From NCBI RefSeq assembly GCF_004919085.1, contig NZ_STGL01000003.1:62001-126000 (forward strand): a stretch of DNA of 64,000 nt, written 5' to 3'. Positions within the stretch are counted from its first letter, which is position 1. Each line of letters opens with the position of its first letter. The position numbers were made by a program, and so were the translations under genes. Of this stretch, positions 37,480-50,100 are shown piece after piece. The DNA comes from Nocardioides sp. GY 10127 (lineage in GTDB: Bacteria > Actinomycetota > Actinomycetes > Propionibacteriales > Nocardioidaceae). The notes beneath the pieces were generated by a model that worked only from the letters and a program-made list of their open reading frames with translations, was not told the DNA's origin and searched no databases.

Positions 37480-37493
37480 GCCACTCCCTCCTC

Positions 37494-37526
37494 GGGGGTG
37501 CGCCGGCGTCCTGGGGGTGCGCCGGC
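37494..37526. repeat. 19-bp-period repeat abutting ClC stop
   Basis: GGGGGTGCGCCGGC occurs at 37494-37507 and 37513-37526, directly before the ClC stop codon (37527-37529). Confidence 0.8.
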
Positions 37527-38828
37527 TCAGTGGTGCGCCGGTTGCGGGACGCGGTCCCCCAGCGCGGAGAGCACCAGCATCCCGATCGCGGCACCCGCGA
37601 GCAGACCCGGCGACGCCTCGAGGGGGAAGAAGAAGAGCAGCAGCGCCACCACGGCCAGGGGCCGGCGGAGCAGGACGACGCAGGCCGACGCCGCGCCGGC
37701 GGCGGCGAGGGCACCCAGCGGCGGGACGACGCCCCACCAGTGGGCCGCCCCGGCGAGGGTCGCGACGGCCAGCCCCACCGCCATGCCCGAGAGCACCACG
37801 GGGAAGATCTGTCCGCCGAACCACCCGGTGGACAGGCAGGCGAGCGTCGCGACGAGCTTGAGCACGGCCACGGCGAGCAGCGCGCCCGCCCCGGTGGTCG
37901 CGGCGGCGTCGAGCAGGTGCTGCCCGTCGTGCTCGCCGGAGAACAGGGCGAGCGGCTCCACGGCCCCGCACAGGCCCAGGACCGCGCCGCCCAGGGCCGC
38001 GCGGGGCACGGCGGACGGCACGAGCCGCTCGGCCGCGCGCCGGGTCGGCTCGAGCGAGAGCTGCAGCGCGAGACCCACCAGCGCCGCGGGCACGGCCGCG
38101 ACGGCGACCCAGCCGAGGTCCACCAGCAGGTCGAGGCCCTCCAGGCTGCCCGGGTCCGGCAGCACGTAGCGGTGCAGCCCCTCGCCGGGGAGCAGCACCA
38201 GGAGCGTGAGGAGCCCGCTCACGGCCGCCACCACCCCGGCCCCGACCAACCGGGACGGCACCTCCGGTCGCCGGCTGCCCTCGACCGGCAGCACCACGGC
38301 GCCCAGCGGGCCGCCGAAGAGCCCGCTCACCGCGCCCACCGAGGAGAGGTAAGCGGCCTCGTGCCGGGTCACCCGCAGGATGCGGGCGGCGCGCTGGCCC
38401 AGGCCGCTGGCCATCAGGAGCAGCGGCGCCTCCGGGCCGAGCGAGGCGCCCGCCGCGAGCGAGACCACGCCCAGCGCGCCGGCGCGCAGGAGCCACGTCG
38501 CCCTCGGCAGGGGCTGCTGCTCGGCGTCCGCCCCGGTGAGGCCGTCGAGCAGGGTCAGGACGTCCTCGAGGTCGTGCGGGGTGTCCCGGTCGTGCCGCCG
38601 GCGCAGGAGACCCACCAGCAGGCCGCCCACCACGCAGACGAGCACGACCTGCCAGCGGCCCTCGCCGGGTAGCCGCGGGTCGGCCCCGTCCCACACCAGC
38701 CCGACCAGCAGGCGGACGAGGAGCAGGTAGACCGCGGCGAGGGCGCCCACGACGGACCCCAGGACGAGCGCGAGCCACGTCGTCCGCAGGACGCCGGACC
38801 CGTGAGCAGCCGGGGGCAGGGAAGCCAT
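37527..38828 (-). CDS. ClC-type chloride channel/transporter
   Basis: 433-aa membrane protein with 10 or more hydrophobic segments. [18 protein letters not shown] is the GxEGP-like anion-selectivity segment with the gating Glu (GPEAP). [22 protein letters not shown] and [20 protein letters not shown] match the other two selectivity motifs (GxFxxP type). ATG at 38826-38828, with TAGGTT 8 nt upstream, is chosen over a longer frame. Whether it is a channel or a Cl-/H+ exchanger cannot be decided. Confidence 0.88.
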   Translation of the reverse strand: MASLPPAAHGSGVLRTTWLALVLGSVVGALAAVYLLLVRLLVGLVWDGADPRLPGEGRWQVVLVCVVGGLLVGLLRRRHDRDTPHDLEDVLTLLDGLTGADAEQQPLPRATWLLRAGALGVVSLAAGASLGPEAPLLLMASGLGQRAARILRVTRHEAAYLSSVGAVSGLFGGPLGAVVLPVEGSRRPEVPSRLVGAGVVAAVSGLLTLLVLLPGEGLHRYVLPDPGSLEGLDLLVDLGWVAVAAVPAALVGLALQLSLEPTRRAAERLVPSAVPRAALGGAVLGLCGAVEPLALFSGEHDGQHLLDAAATTGAGALLAVAVLKLVATLACLSTGWFGGQIFPVVLSGMAVGLAVATLAGAAHWWGVVPPLGALAAAGAASACVVLLRRPLAVVALLLFFFPLEASPGLLAGAAIGMLVLSALGDRVPQPAHH

Positions 38829-38836
38829 GGCCAGGC

Positions 38837-38842
38837 AACCTA
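38837..38842 (-). promoter_or_regulatory. leaderless -10 of the ClC gene
   Basis: TAGGTT, 8 nt before the ATG. Confidence 0.5.
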
Positions 38843-38934
38843 CTGCGGACCGGCGCGGTCTGCGGCCCGTCCCGCGGCGCCGGGTGGCCCCGGGAGAATC
38901 CGCGGGCACCGGTGAGGAACCGGCGCAGACGACT

Positions 38935-38966
38935 CCGCCCACCCCTCGCGCAGAAGGGGTGGGCGG
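38935..38966. terminator. second GC hairpin between etfA and the ClC gene
   Basis: Perfect 12-bp arms CCGCCCACCCCT / AGGGGTGGGCGG, 8-nt loop. It forms a tandem pair with the hairpin at 38984-39024. Confidence 0.6.
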
Positions 38967-38983
38967 GAGCACACTGTCCGGGC

Positions 38984-39024
38984 GGCGGAGGAACGTCGGA
39001 ACAGGGACCCGGCGTTCCTCCGCC
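38984..39024 (-). terminator. hairpin after etfA
   Basis: 12-bp arms GGCGGAGGAACG / CGTTCCTCCGCC around a 17-nt loop, 10 nt after the etfA stop. Confidence 0.7.
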
Positions 39025-39033
39025 GTGCCGGAC

Positions 39034-39987
39034 TCAGCCCTTGCGCTGCGTGACCTGCTCGGTCAGCGCGGGGAGCACGGTGTGCAGGTCACCGACGACG
39101 CCGAAGTCGACGAGCTCGAAGATCGGCGCCTCCGGGTCCTTGTTGACCGCCACGATCGTCTTCGAGGTCTGCATGCCGGCCCGGTGCTGGATGGCGCCCG
39201 AGATGCCGTTGGCGACGTAGAGCTGCGGCGAGACCGTCTTGCCGGTCTGGCCCACCTGGAAGCTGTGGGGCATCCAGCCCGAGTCGACGGCGGCGCGCGA
39301 GGCGCCCACCGCCGCGCCCAGCGCGTCGGCCAGGCCCTCCACGGGGGCGAAGTCGCCGCCGGTGCCACGGCCGCCCGAGACCACGATCGCGGCCTCGGTC
39401 AGCTCGGGGCGTCCCGACGCCTTGCGCGGCTGCGAGGCCACGACCATCGCCGAACGGGCAGCCTCGCTCACCGTGGCCGCGAACGGCTCGACGGTGCCGG
39501 CCCCGGCGACGTCCTCCACCGGGGCGGCGTTGGGCTTGACCGTGATGATCGGCGTGCCGGTGGTGACCTTCGCCTGCACCGTGTACGAGCCGGCGAAGAC
39601 CGACTGCGTGGTGGTGCCGTCGGCGGCCACGTCCACGGCGTCGGTGATCAGGCCGGAGCCGGTGCGGATCGAGAGCCGCGCCGCGATCTCCTTGCCCTCG
39701 GCGCCGGAGACCAGCAGCACCGCGGCCGGGGAGGTCTTCTCGACCAGCTGCTGGAGGACCTCGACCTTGGGGACGACGAGGTAGCCGCGCAGGGCGGCGT
39801 CGTCCACGGTGTAGACCTTCTCGGCGCCGTGGGCGGCCAGCTTCTCGGCCGCGGCGGCCGCGGCGTCGGCCGGGCCGATGAAGACCGCCGAGGCCGTGCC
39901 CAGGCGGCGGGCCAGCGTGAGCAGCTCGAGGGTGGGCTTGCGGATCGCGCCGTCGACGTGGTCGACGACGACCAGGACCTCGCTCAT
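39034..39987 (-). CDS. etfA: electron transfer flavoprotein alpha subunit
   Basis: 317-aa FAD-binding subunit of ETF, which collects electrons from acyl-CoA dehydrogenases. The C-terminal FAD signature runs from [37 protein letters not shown] through [29 protein letters not shown] to [26 protein letters not shown] at 39985-39987 with GAGAGAGGA upstream. It follows etfB by 32 nt in one operon. Confidence 0.97.
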   Translation of the reverse strand: MSEVLVVVDHVDGAIRKPTLELLTLARRLGTASAVFIGPADAAAAAAEKLAAHGAEKVYTVDDAALRGYLVVPKVEVLQQLVEKTSPAAVLLVSGAEGKEIAARLSIRTGSGLITDAVDVAADGTTTQSVFAGSYTVQAKVTTGTPIITVKPNAAPVEDVAGAGTVEPFAATVSEAARSAMVVASQPRKASGRPELTEAAIVVSGGRGTGGDFAPVEGLADALGAAVGASRAAVDSGWMPHSFQVGQTGKTVSPQLYVANGISGAIQHRAGMQTSKTIVAVNKDPEAPIFELVDFGVVGDLHTVLPALTEQVTQRKG

Positions 39988-40019
39988 GTTCTGCGTCCTC
40001 TCTCTTCGCTCAGCCGCGC

Positions 40020-40826
40020 TCAGATGAACTTCTTGTCGGCGAGGAAGCCGGCCAGCGCCACGGCGCCCGACCCGTCCTCGTCGGTGACGATCTCGCCGGC
40101 CTCGCGCGGCGGGCGGGCGGTGGTCTGCTCGACGACGGTCCACGCCACGGAGGCGCCGACGGAGCCGGCGTCCACGCCGAGGTCGCCCAGCGACCATGTG
40201 GTCATGGGCTTCTTCTTCGCGGCCATGATCCCCTTGAAGGAGGGGTAGCGGGCCTCGCCGGTCTGGTCGGTGACGCTGAGCAGCAGCGGCATGCGCCCGC
40301 CCACGATCTCGGTGGCGGTGTCGGTGTCCCGCTTGATCCGCACCTGGTCGCCCTGGGTCTCCACGCGGGAGGCGAAGGTGACCTGCGGCAGCCCGAGCCG
40401 CTCCGCCAGCATCGCCGGCACCACGCTCATGCCGGCGTCGGTGGAGGCCATGCCGCACATGACGATCTCGGCCTGCCCGTTCTCCGCGGCCAGCTTCTCC
40501 ACGGCCTTCGCCAGCACCAGGGACGTCGCGGGGGCGTCCGAGCCGGCGACGGCCTCGTCGGTCACGAGGACGCCGGCGTCGGCGCCCATCTGGAGCGCCT
40601 TGCGCACCGCGTCGGTGGCCTGCTCCGGGCCGACGCAGAGGGCGGTCACCGTGACCGCACTCGGGTCCTCGGCCTTCTCCTTGAGCTGGAGCGCCTGCTC
40701 GACGGCGTACTCGTCCAGCTCGGAGAGCAGACCGTCGACGCCGACGCGGTCGACGGTGTTGTCAGCCTCGAACTGCCGGTTCGCGGTCGCGTCCGGCACG
40801 TACTTCACGCACACGACAATGTTCAT
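40020..40826 (-). CDS. etfB: electron transfer flavoprotein beta subunit
   Basis: 268-aa AMP-binding ETF subunit. MNIVVCVKYVPD at the start, ELDEYAVEQALQLKE, and MCGMASTDAGMSVVPAMLAERLGLPQVTFA are typical. GGAGG lies upstream of the ATG (40824-40826). First gene of the etfBA operon, with a TAACAT -10 element about 50 nt upstream (40875-40880). ETF electrons normally pass to ETF:quinone oxidoreductase, which is not in this window. Confidence 0.97.
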   Translation of the reverse strand: MNIVVCVKYVPDATANRQFEADNTVDRVGVDGLLSELDEYAVEQALQLKEKAEDPSAVTVTALCVGPEQATDAVRKALQMGADAGVLVTDEAVAGSDAPATSLVLAKAVEKLAAENGQAEIVMCGMASTDAGMSVVPAMLAERLGLPQVTFASRVETQGDQVRIKRDTDTATEIVGGRMPLLLSVTDQTGEARYPSFKGIMAAKKKPMTTWSLGDLGVDAGSVGASVAWTVVEQTTARPPREAGEIVTDEDGSGAVALAGFLADKKFI

Positions 40827-40874
40827 CTGGTCCTCCGGCCCCGCGGGGCCACTCCTGGGCTCTCGACTCCGGCG

Positions 40875-40880
40875 ATGTTA
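40875..40880 (-). promoter_or_regulatory. -10 box of etfBA
   Basis: TAACAT on the minus strand, 49 nt before the etfB ATG. The intervening 5' UTR has the palindrome GGCCCCGCGGGGCC and a GGAGG ribosome site. Confidence 0.5.
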
Positions 40881-40929
40881 CCCGCCGGTCACATTTGGGT
40901 GCCCACCCCGGCGGTGGGCTGGGTCACAC

Positions 40930-41256
40930 TCAGCTCTTGCCCGGGCTGATCAACCGGGCCAGCACCCGGCCGACCACCAGGTAGGCGATCGCTCCGAGGC
41001 CCCAGTTGAACAGCGCGTTCTTCACGTCCGCATTCTCGCCGCCGAACTGGCGGATGCCATTGGTGCGACTGAAGACTCCGAGGTCCGCGGCGTTGGCGAG
41101 GTCCAAGACCAGGCGCACGAGCGTGTTGTCCGGGTTGGCCCCGATCGCGACGAGCAGGGCGCCCAGGGCGAGCACCGCAGCCACCACGACGACCGCTGTC
41201 CACACCAGCTGGGCGAGCAGCGCGCGACCCCGCGCGATCCGTGCCACGCGGCTCAC
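40930..41256 (-). CDS. small membrane protein coupled to enoyl-CoA hydratase
   Basis: 108-aa protein with two predicted membrane helices (LVWTAVVVVAAVLALGALLVAI; NWGLGAIAYLVVGRVLARLI) separated by a polar loop (NGIRQFGGENADVKNAL). GTG start overlaps the hydratase stop (GTGA), so translation is coupled. No recognised family. It may be an unrelated passenger in the operon. Confidence 0.75.
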   Translation of the reverse strand: MSRVARIARGRALLAQLVWTAVVVVAAVLALGALLVAIGANPDNTLVRLVLDLANAADLGVFSRTNGIRQFGGENADVKNALFNWGLGAIAYLVVGRVLARLISPGKS

Positions 41257-42032
41257 CGCCCCTCGAACCGGGCCTGGCCCGGTCCGTTCTCGATGAAGGA
41301 GCGCATGCCCGCCTCGCGGTCCTCGGTGCCGAACAGGCCGGCGAAGGCCGCCCGCTCGAGGGCGAGCCCGGTGGTGAGGTCGGTGGCCAGCCCGCCGTCC
41401 ACCGCCTGCTTGGCCGCCCGCAGGGCCAGGGAGGCCGCGCCGACGAACTGCCGGGCCCACTCCACCGCCTCGGCGTAGACGTCGGCCGGCGCGACGAGCC
41501 GGTCGACCAGACCGATCTCCAGCGCCTCGTCGGCGCGGACGAACCGGCCGGTGAAGATGAGGTCCTTGGCGCGCGAGGGGCCGACGAGCCGCGCCAGGCG
41601 CTGCGTGCCGCCGGCGCCCGGGATGATCCCGAGCAGCACCTCGGGCTGGCCGAGCACCGCATCGGTGGCGGCGAACCGGACGTCCGCGGCCAGCGCCAGC
41701 TCGCAGCCGCCGCCCAGCGCGTAGCCGTTGACCGCCGCGACGACCGGCTTGGGGATCTCCGCCACCGCGGTCACGGCGGCCTGGAGCGGCCCGGCGACGG
41801 CCAGCATGTCCGCGTAGGACATGTCGGCCATCTCCTTGACGTCGTTGCCCGCGGCGAAGACCCGCTCCCCACCGGTGAGGACCACCGCCGCGACGTCCTC
41901 GCGGTCGGAGACCTCCTCGGCCGCCTCCCGCAGCTCGGCCTGCACGGCCAGGCTGATCGCGTTCATCTTGGGGCGGTCCAGCCTGATCGTGGCGACGCCC
42001 TCGTCGACCTCGAGGCGGACGAACTCGGCCAT
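41253..42032 (-). CDS. enoyl-CoA hydratase/isomerase family protein
   Basis: 259-aa crotonase-fold enzyme. Oxyanion-hole segments VFAAGNDVKEMADM and NGYALGGGCELALAADVRFA, and GQPEVLLGIIPGAGGTQRLARLVG with the catalytic Glu, fit enoyl-CoA hydratase (EchA8-like). ATG at 42030-42032 with AAGGAG upstream. Near etfBA, consistent with fatty-acid beta-oxidation. Divergent from glgX. Confidence 0.93.
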   Translation of the reverse strand: MAEFVRLEVDEGVATIRLDRPKMNAISLAVQAELREAAEEVSDREDVAAVVLTGGERVFAAGNDVKEMADMSYADMLAVAGPLQAAVTAVAEIPKPVVAAVNGYALGGGCELALAADVRFAATDAVLGQPEVLLGIIPGAGGTQRLARLVGPSRAKDLIFTGRFVRADEALEIGLVDRLVAPADVYAEAVEWARQFVGAASLALRAAKQAVDGGLATDLTTGLALERAAFAGLFGTEDREAGMRSFIENGPGQARFEGR

Positions 42033-42219
42033 GGGTGGCTCCTTCGGGGATGTGCGTGAGGTCCCCCGTGCTGGGGATGCGGGGGGCGACGGGAGGTGCC
42101 CGTCCACCCGCGGGGCTCAATCTGGCGGACCGGGACCGCGCGGGACACCGGCAACTCTGTCAGACGCGTCACTCCGCCCGCACCCACCGCGTCGGGCGGA
42201 AGGCTGGGACAATCCCCGC

Positions 42220-44379
<2,160 letters not shown>

Positions 44380-44409
44380 CCGGGCCGCCCCCAGGGGCCG
44401 CCCGGCCGT

Positions 44410-44437
44410 CGGGCGCCGGCTTAGGTGCCGGCGCCCG
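44410..44437. terminator. bidirectional hairpin between glgX and glgP
   Basis: 11-bp arms CGGGCGCCGGC / GCCGGCGCCCG, loop TTAGGT, midway between the two convergent stop codons. Confidence 0.7.
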
Positions 44438-44445
44438 TGGCGGCG

Positions 44446-47064
44446 TCAGCGCGGGTAGGTGACCAGGCCGAGCTCGGCCGGCGTCGCCAGCGCCGCGTGC
44501 CTCGGCACGACCCGCACCGTGTAGCCGAACGGGCCCGCGTGCGCGAGCTCGATCTCGGTGTCGAACCGGTAGCGGCCGGAGCCGAGGGACTCGGCCCGGG
44601 CCAGGTCGGTGGTGGTGACGTCCACCAGCTCGTCGGAGTCCACCGCCGTGCCCTCGACCAGCTGCACCGCCACGTCCTGCGGGTCCAGCTGGCCCAGCGC
44701 CACGAACGCGCGGACCGAGAGCCGGTCGCCCACCTCGGGGACCTCGTGCTCGACCGGCCCGACCCACGAGCCCTCGACGTGCTCGACGCGCACCGCGCCC
44801 CAGCCCTCGCGCACGCCCCGCTTCCACAGGGCCAGCGAGCGGGCGCCGGCGTGGTCCTCCCCCAGGGCCCGCGACGAGCCGGCGGCGGGCGAGTAGAGCA
44901 GCCGGACGTAGTCGCGCACCATGCGGCTGGCCAGCACCTTCGGCCCCAGCGAGAGCAGGGTGTGGCGCAGCATGTCGGTCCAGCGGGTCGGCACGCCCGA
45001 GGCGTCCGCGTCGTAGAAGCGCGGGGCGACCTCGTTCTCGATCAGCTCGTAGAGCGCCGCGGCCTCGAGGTCGTCGCGGCGCTCGGGGTCGTCCAGGCCG
45101 TCGGCGGACGGGATGGCCCAGCCGTTCTCGCCGTCGAACCACTCGTCCCACCAGCCGTCGAGCACCGAGAGGTTGAGGCCGCCGTTGAGCGCAGCCTTCA
45201 TGCCCGAGGTGCCGCACGCCTCGTAGGGCCGCAGCGGGTTGTTCAGCCAGACGTCGCAGCCCGGGTACAGCGGCTGCGCCATGGCGATGTCGTAGTCGGG
45301 CAGGAAGACGATGCGGTGCCGGACCTCCGGGTCGTCGGAGAGCCGCACGATGTCCTGGATCAGCTTCTTCCCGCCGTCGTCGGCCGGGTGGGCCTTGCCC
45401 GCGATGACCAGCTGCACCGGCCGCTGCGGGTCGAGCAGCAGCGCCTTGAGCCGGGCCGGGTCGCGCATCATCAGCGTGAGCCGCTTGTAGGACGCGGCCC
45501 GGCGGGCGAAGCCGATGGTGAGGACGTCGGGGTCCAGCACCGAGTCCGTCCAGGCCAGCTCCGCCTCGGTGGCGCCGCGCTGGAGCCAGGACGCCCGCAG
45601 GCGGCGGCGCGCCTCGCCGGCCAGGCGCTCGCGCTGCCGCCGCTTGACGGCCCACAGCTCGGCGTCCGGGACCTCCTGGACGGCGCGCCAGAACGCCTCG
45701 GTGTCGTCGCCCTCGGGGTCGGCGCCGCGGGCCACCGCGAGCTCGAGCACCTCGCGCGCCACCCAGGTCGGCGCGTGGACGCCGTTGGTGATGGACGTGA
45801 TGGGCACCTCGTCCTCGTCGAAGGAGCTCCACAGGCCGTTGAACATCTCCCGCGAGACGTGCCCGTGCAGCTGGGAGACGCCGTTGGCGCGCTGGGCGAG
45901 CCGGAAGCCCATGACGGCCATGTTGAACACGCCCGCGTCGCCGCCGACGTAGTCCTCGGCGCCCAGGCCCAGCACGTGCTCGGTCGGCACCCCGGGCGTC
46001 ACGCCGCCGGCGGTCGCGAAGTACTGCTCCACCAGGGTCCGGGGGAAGCGGTCGATGCCCGCGGGGACGGGCGTGTGCGTGGTGAACACCGTGCCGGCGC
46101 GCCCCACCTCCAGCGCCGTCGCGAGGTCGAGCTGCGGACCGTCCTCGGCCACGCTCAGCTCGCGCAGGCGCTCGATGCCGAGGAAGCCGGCGTGGCCCTC
46201 GTTGAGGTGGAAGACCTCCGGCTCGGGGTGACCCGTGAGCCGGCAGAAGACGCGCAGGGCCCGGAGGCCGCCCACACCGAGGAGCAGCTCCTGGCGCAGC
46301 CGGTGCTCGGCGTTCCCGCCGTACAGCCGGTCGGTGACGTCCGCGTAGTGCTGGGGGTTCTCCTTGACGTCGGTGTCCATCATCACCAGCGGCACGCGGC
46401 CCACGCTCGCGACCCAGATGCGGGCCACCATGTCCGGGCCGCCGGGCATCGCCAGCGAGATGGTGGCGGGGGTGCCGTCGGCCTCGCGCAGGAGCTGGAC
46501 GGGCAGGGCCGCCGGGTCGAGCAGCGGGTAGCTCTCCTGCTGCCAGCCGTGGCGGTCCAGCGACTGGCGGAAGTAGCCGTGCCGGTAGAGCAGGCCGATG
46601 CCGACGATCGGCACGCCGAGGTCGCTGGCGGCCTTGAGGTGGTCGCCGGCCAGGATGCCCAGGCCGCCGGAGTACACCGGGAGCGCCGCGGAGATGCCGA
46701 ACTCGGCCGAGAGGTAGCCGATGGCGCGCGGCCAGGCGGCGGCCTCCGGGCCCTCGGCGCGGGCCGCGGAGCGCTGGTACCAGCGGTCCGTGGTGAGGTA
46801 GCGGCGCAGGTCGGCCACCCCCGCCTCCACCGCCGCCACGAAGGCCTCGTCGGCGGCCGCTGCCTCCAGCCGGGCGCGCGGCACCAGGCTCAGCGTCTTG
46901 AGCGGGTCGTGCCCGCTGTCGGCCCACGCGCCGGCGTCCAGCTCGGCGAACAGGTCCTGGGTGGGCGGGTGCCAGGCCCAGCGGAGGTTCCCCGCGAGCT
47001 CCCCCAGCCCCTCGAGCGGCCCCGGCAGCGCCGGGCGGACGGTCAGTCGTCGGATCGCGCGCAC
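44446..47064 (-). CDS. glgP: alpha-glucan phosphorylase
   Basis: 872-aa PLP enzyme of the short (Thermotoga/mycobacterial-type) alpha-glucan phosphorylase family releasing glucose-1-phosphate. Visible elements: YLSAEFGISAALPVYSGGLGILAGDHLKAASDLG, FHLNEGHAGFLGIERL, FTTHTPVPAGIDRF, SITNGVHAPTWV, and EACGTSGMKAALNGGLNLSVLDGWWDEWFDGENGWAIP around the PLP lysine. GTG start at 47062-47064, 6 nt after TACGGT. An open frame continues upstream antisense to the protease gene and is not coding. Confidence 0.95.
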   Translation of the reverse strand: MRAIRRLTVRPALPGPLEGLGELAGNLRWAWHPPTQDLFAELDAGAWADSGHDPLKTLSLVPRARLEAAAADEAFVAAVEAGVADLRRYLTTDRWYQRSAARAEGPEAAAWPRAIGYLSAEFGISAALPVYSGGLGILAGDHLKAASDLGVPIVGIGLLYRHGYFRQSLDRHGWQQESYPLLDPAALPVQLLREADGTPATISLAMPGGPDMVARIWVASVGRVPLVMMDTDVKENPQHYADVTDRLYGGNAEHRLRQELLLGVGGLRALRVFCRLTGHPEPEVFHLNEGHAGFLGIERLRELSVAEDGPQLDLATALEVGRAGTVFTTHTPVPAGIDRFPRTLVEQYFATAGGVTPGVPTEHVLGLGAEDYVGGDAGVFNMAVMGFRLAQRANGVSQLHGHVSREMFNGLWSSFDEDEVPITSITNGVHAPTWVAREVLELAVARGADPEGDDTEAFWRAVQEVPDAELWAVKRRQRERLAGEARRRLRASWLQRGATEAELAWTDSVLDPDVLTIGFARRAASYKRLTLMMRDPARLKALLLDPQRPVQLVIAGKAHPADDGGKKLIQDIVRLSDDPEVRHRIVFLPDYDIAMAQPLYPGCDVWLNNPLRPYEACGTSGMKAALNGGLNLSVLDGWWDEWFDGENGWAIPSADGLDDPERRDDLEAAALYELIENEVAPRFYDADASGVPTRWTDMLRHTLLSLGPKVLASRMVRDYVRLLYSPAAGSSRALGEDHAGARSLALWKRGVREGWGAVRVEHVEGSWVGPVEHEVPEVGDRLSVRAFVALGQLDPQDVAVQLVEGTAVDSDELVDVTTTDLARAESLGSGRYRFDTEIELAHAGPFGYTVRVVPRHAALATPAELGLVTYPR

Positions 47065-47070
47065 GGGACG

Positions 47071-47076
47071 ACCGTA
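47071..47076 (-). promoter_or_regulatory. leaderless -10 of glgP
   Basis: TACGGT, 6 nt before the GTG. Confidence 0.55.
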
Positions 47077-47190
47077 GCCCTCGTGCAGGCCGCCGGGGAC
47101 CGGCGTTGGTCTCTGTTCACAGTGCGTGACGTCAGGGCCGTTGGACCTACCGGCGCGTAACCCGGGGCTTCCGGTGGCCGTTGTCGGGCC

Positions 47191-50100
47191 ATGACCACCC
47201 CTCACCAGCGCCGCGCGCGCCGGACCACGGCCGCGTTGGCCCTGCTCACCGCCGCACTCGCCCCGGGGCTCACCCAGCTCCCGGCCCTCGCGGCGGACGC
47301 ACTCCCCGCCACCGCGTCGGGCGCCTCCGCGCTCGGCTCCTCGCTCGGCAGCACCACCACGGACGGGCTCGGCACCCTCGCCGACCCCACCGCCGGACTG
47401 GACGACCTCGACGCCCGGGGCACGGCCGTGCCCTCCGCGCTCCAGCGGCGCGCCGCCCGGGCCCTGGACGCCGACCTCGGCGGTGTCTCCCTGCGCTGGA
47501 ACGACTACGGGACGCCGGCCTCGGTCCTCGCCGAGGACGGCGTGCTCGCCCTGGCCACCTCCGCCGACCCCGTCCGGGCCGCCCGCACCTGGCTGCGCCG
47601 GCACGCCGACCTGTTCGGCATGACCGCGGCCCAGATGGACGGGCTCGCACTGGTCAACGACGCCGAGCTCGCCTCGTACCCGGACGCGGACGGCGATCCA
47701 GGCGCGAACGCCGGCCATGCCGTCCTCTTCCGGCAGCGCTTCGGCGGGCTCCCGGCCGCCGGTGGCAGCCTCGTCACGGTGGGCGTCTCGCGCGGCTCGA
47801 TCGTCTACGTCTCGTCCTCGCTGGTGCGCACCGACGCCACGCCCGAGGCCGCCGTCCTCACCCCCCTCGAGGGCTGGCTGGCCGCCGCCGCGAACGTCGG
47901 TCGCCCGCTCGGCACCGCCCAGGTCTCGAAGATCGCCGGCACCGCCGACGGCGGCCCCCTGAGCTGGACGCGGCTCACCGTGCCCGGCTTCGCCCAGGAG
48001 CAGCAGGTGCGCCTGCGCTCCCTGGCCCTGGCCGACGGCACCGTCCGACCGGTCTACGTCGCCAACGTCGTGGACGTCGAGGGCGGCGCCACCCTCGCCT
48101 ACACCGTCTTCGTGGACGCCGTGGACGGCACCGTCTGGTTCCGTCAGGACCAGGCCGAGAACGACTCCGTCTCCGACGTCTACTCCGGCACCTACAGCAG
48201 CACCGAGTGCGGTCCGCGGCACGAGTTCGAGCTCACCGACGACGCCACGCGCTCGATCAACGCGGTGGCGCTGGCCGCCCCGGTCGACGACGTGGTCGTG
48301 AAGTTCTTCGGCCCCGACGGCGCCCTCCTCTACACCGGCGACCTCGGGACCAGCCCCGAGGTCGCCACCTACGCCTCCGACGACCTCCCGGCCGGGGTCT
48401 ACGCCGCCCAGGTCTGCCCCTACGACAGCGCCTCCGCGGTCGTCGGCACCTACTCGATGCTGGTGGCGACCTCCGACGCCGAGCAGCCGTCCGCCGACGG
48501 CCTCGGCTTCGACCCGACCTGGGCGTACTGGACGGCGAACCCGTCGATGGACTCCACCGAGGTCGGCGTCACCCCGGACGACGAGGTGGTCGGCTGCTGG
48601 GTGGCCACCGACCTGTGCACCTCCCCCACCGGCCCGTTCGAGAACCTCGCCTCCCCCGTCGGCTGGGACACCGTCAACGCCGGCGCCACGTCCACCACGA
48701 CCACGGTCGGCAACAACGCGACCACGCACGAGGCCTGGGTGAGCCCCCTGACCCCCGGTGGCCTGCTCCAGGCGCCCGTCTCGCCCACGCGCACCTACAC
48801 CCCGGAGTTCACCGACGCCTGGAACGAGTCGCAGTGCGACCCGACCAACCTCGTGCCCGGCGGCAACGACATCGACGCCTCGGTGACCAACCTGTTCGTC
48901 TCGCACAACCGGATGCACGACTACAGCTACTACCTGGGCTTCACCGAGAAGAACTACAACATGCAGGCCGACAACTTCGGCCGCGGCGGCGTCGGCGGGG
49001 ACGCCGAGGTCGGCAACGCCCAGGCGGGCGCGCTCACCGGCGGGCAGCCGCTGCTCCTCGGCCGCGACAACGCCAACCAGATCGCCCTCCAGGACGGCAT
49101 CCCCGGCATCACCAACCAGTACCTGTTCCAGCCGATCGCGGGCTCCTTCTACGCCCCCTGCACCGACGGCGGGCTCGACATGGGCATCGTCGGCCACGAG
49201 TACACGCACGCCATCTCCAACCGCATGGTCGCCGGCCCCGACGAGGGGCTGACCTCCGAGCAGGGCGGCGCGATGGGTGAGTCGTGGAGCGACCTGGTGG
49301 CCGCCGAGTACCAGTTCAGCCACGGCTACGACAACGGCGGCAACATCTGGGCCGTCGGCGTCTACGCCACCGGGAACCGCAGCGTGGCGATCCGCGACTA
49401 CGCGATCAACCACAACCCGCTGAACTACTCCGACTACGGGTTCGACACCACCGGCGCCGAGGTGCACGCCGACGGCGAGATCTGGAACGGCACGCAGTGG
49501 GAGGTCCGCCAGGCCCTGGTGAAGCGCTACGACGAGAAGTTCCCCTACGACGACGCCGAGCTCCAGCTGGCCTGCGCCCAGGGGTCGGCGACCGCGTCGC
49601 CGCTGCCCCCGCAGTACTGCCCCGGCAACCGCCGCTGGGTGCAGCTGGTCTTCGACTCCTTCCTGCTCCAGCAGGGCGCCACGTCGATGCTCGACGCCCG
49701 GGACGCGATGATCGCGGCCGACCGCATGCGGTTCGGGGGCCGTGACGTCGACGTCATGTGGGCCGCCTTCGCCCGACGCGGCATGGGCGTGGACGCCGCC
49801 ACCGACGGTGGGGACGCCACCAGCGTCACCGGCGGGTTCGCCGCGCCGTCCGGCAACGGGACCATCGCCTTCGAGCAGGGCGACGTCCCGGGCTCGGTGT
49901 ACGTCGGCACCTACGAGGCTCGCGCCACGCCGTTCGCGGACACCCTCCCCGGCACGGACCTCGGCTCGGTGCAGTCCATGACGCCCGGCACCTACGACCT
50001 GGTGTTCGTCTCCCCGCGCGGCGGGTTCACCCGGCTGAGCGCCACCGTGGTGGCCGGGGAGCGCACCGTCGTCCCCCTGCCGAGCCGTCGCAACCTCGCG

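Noticed and set aside
47101..47150. CRP- or PHO-like site between glgP and the M36 gene (TGTTCACAGTGCGTGACGTC)
   Set aside because: The half-sites are in the wrong orientation for CRP, and only one unit fits a PHO box.
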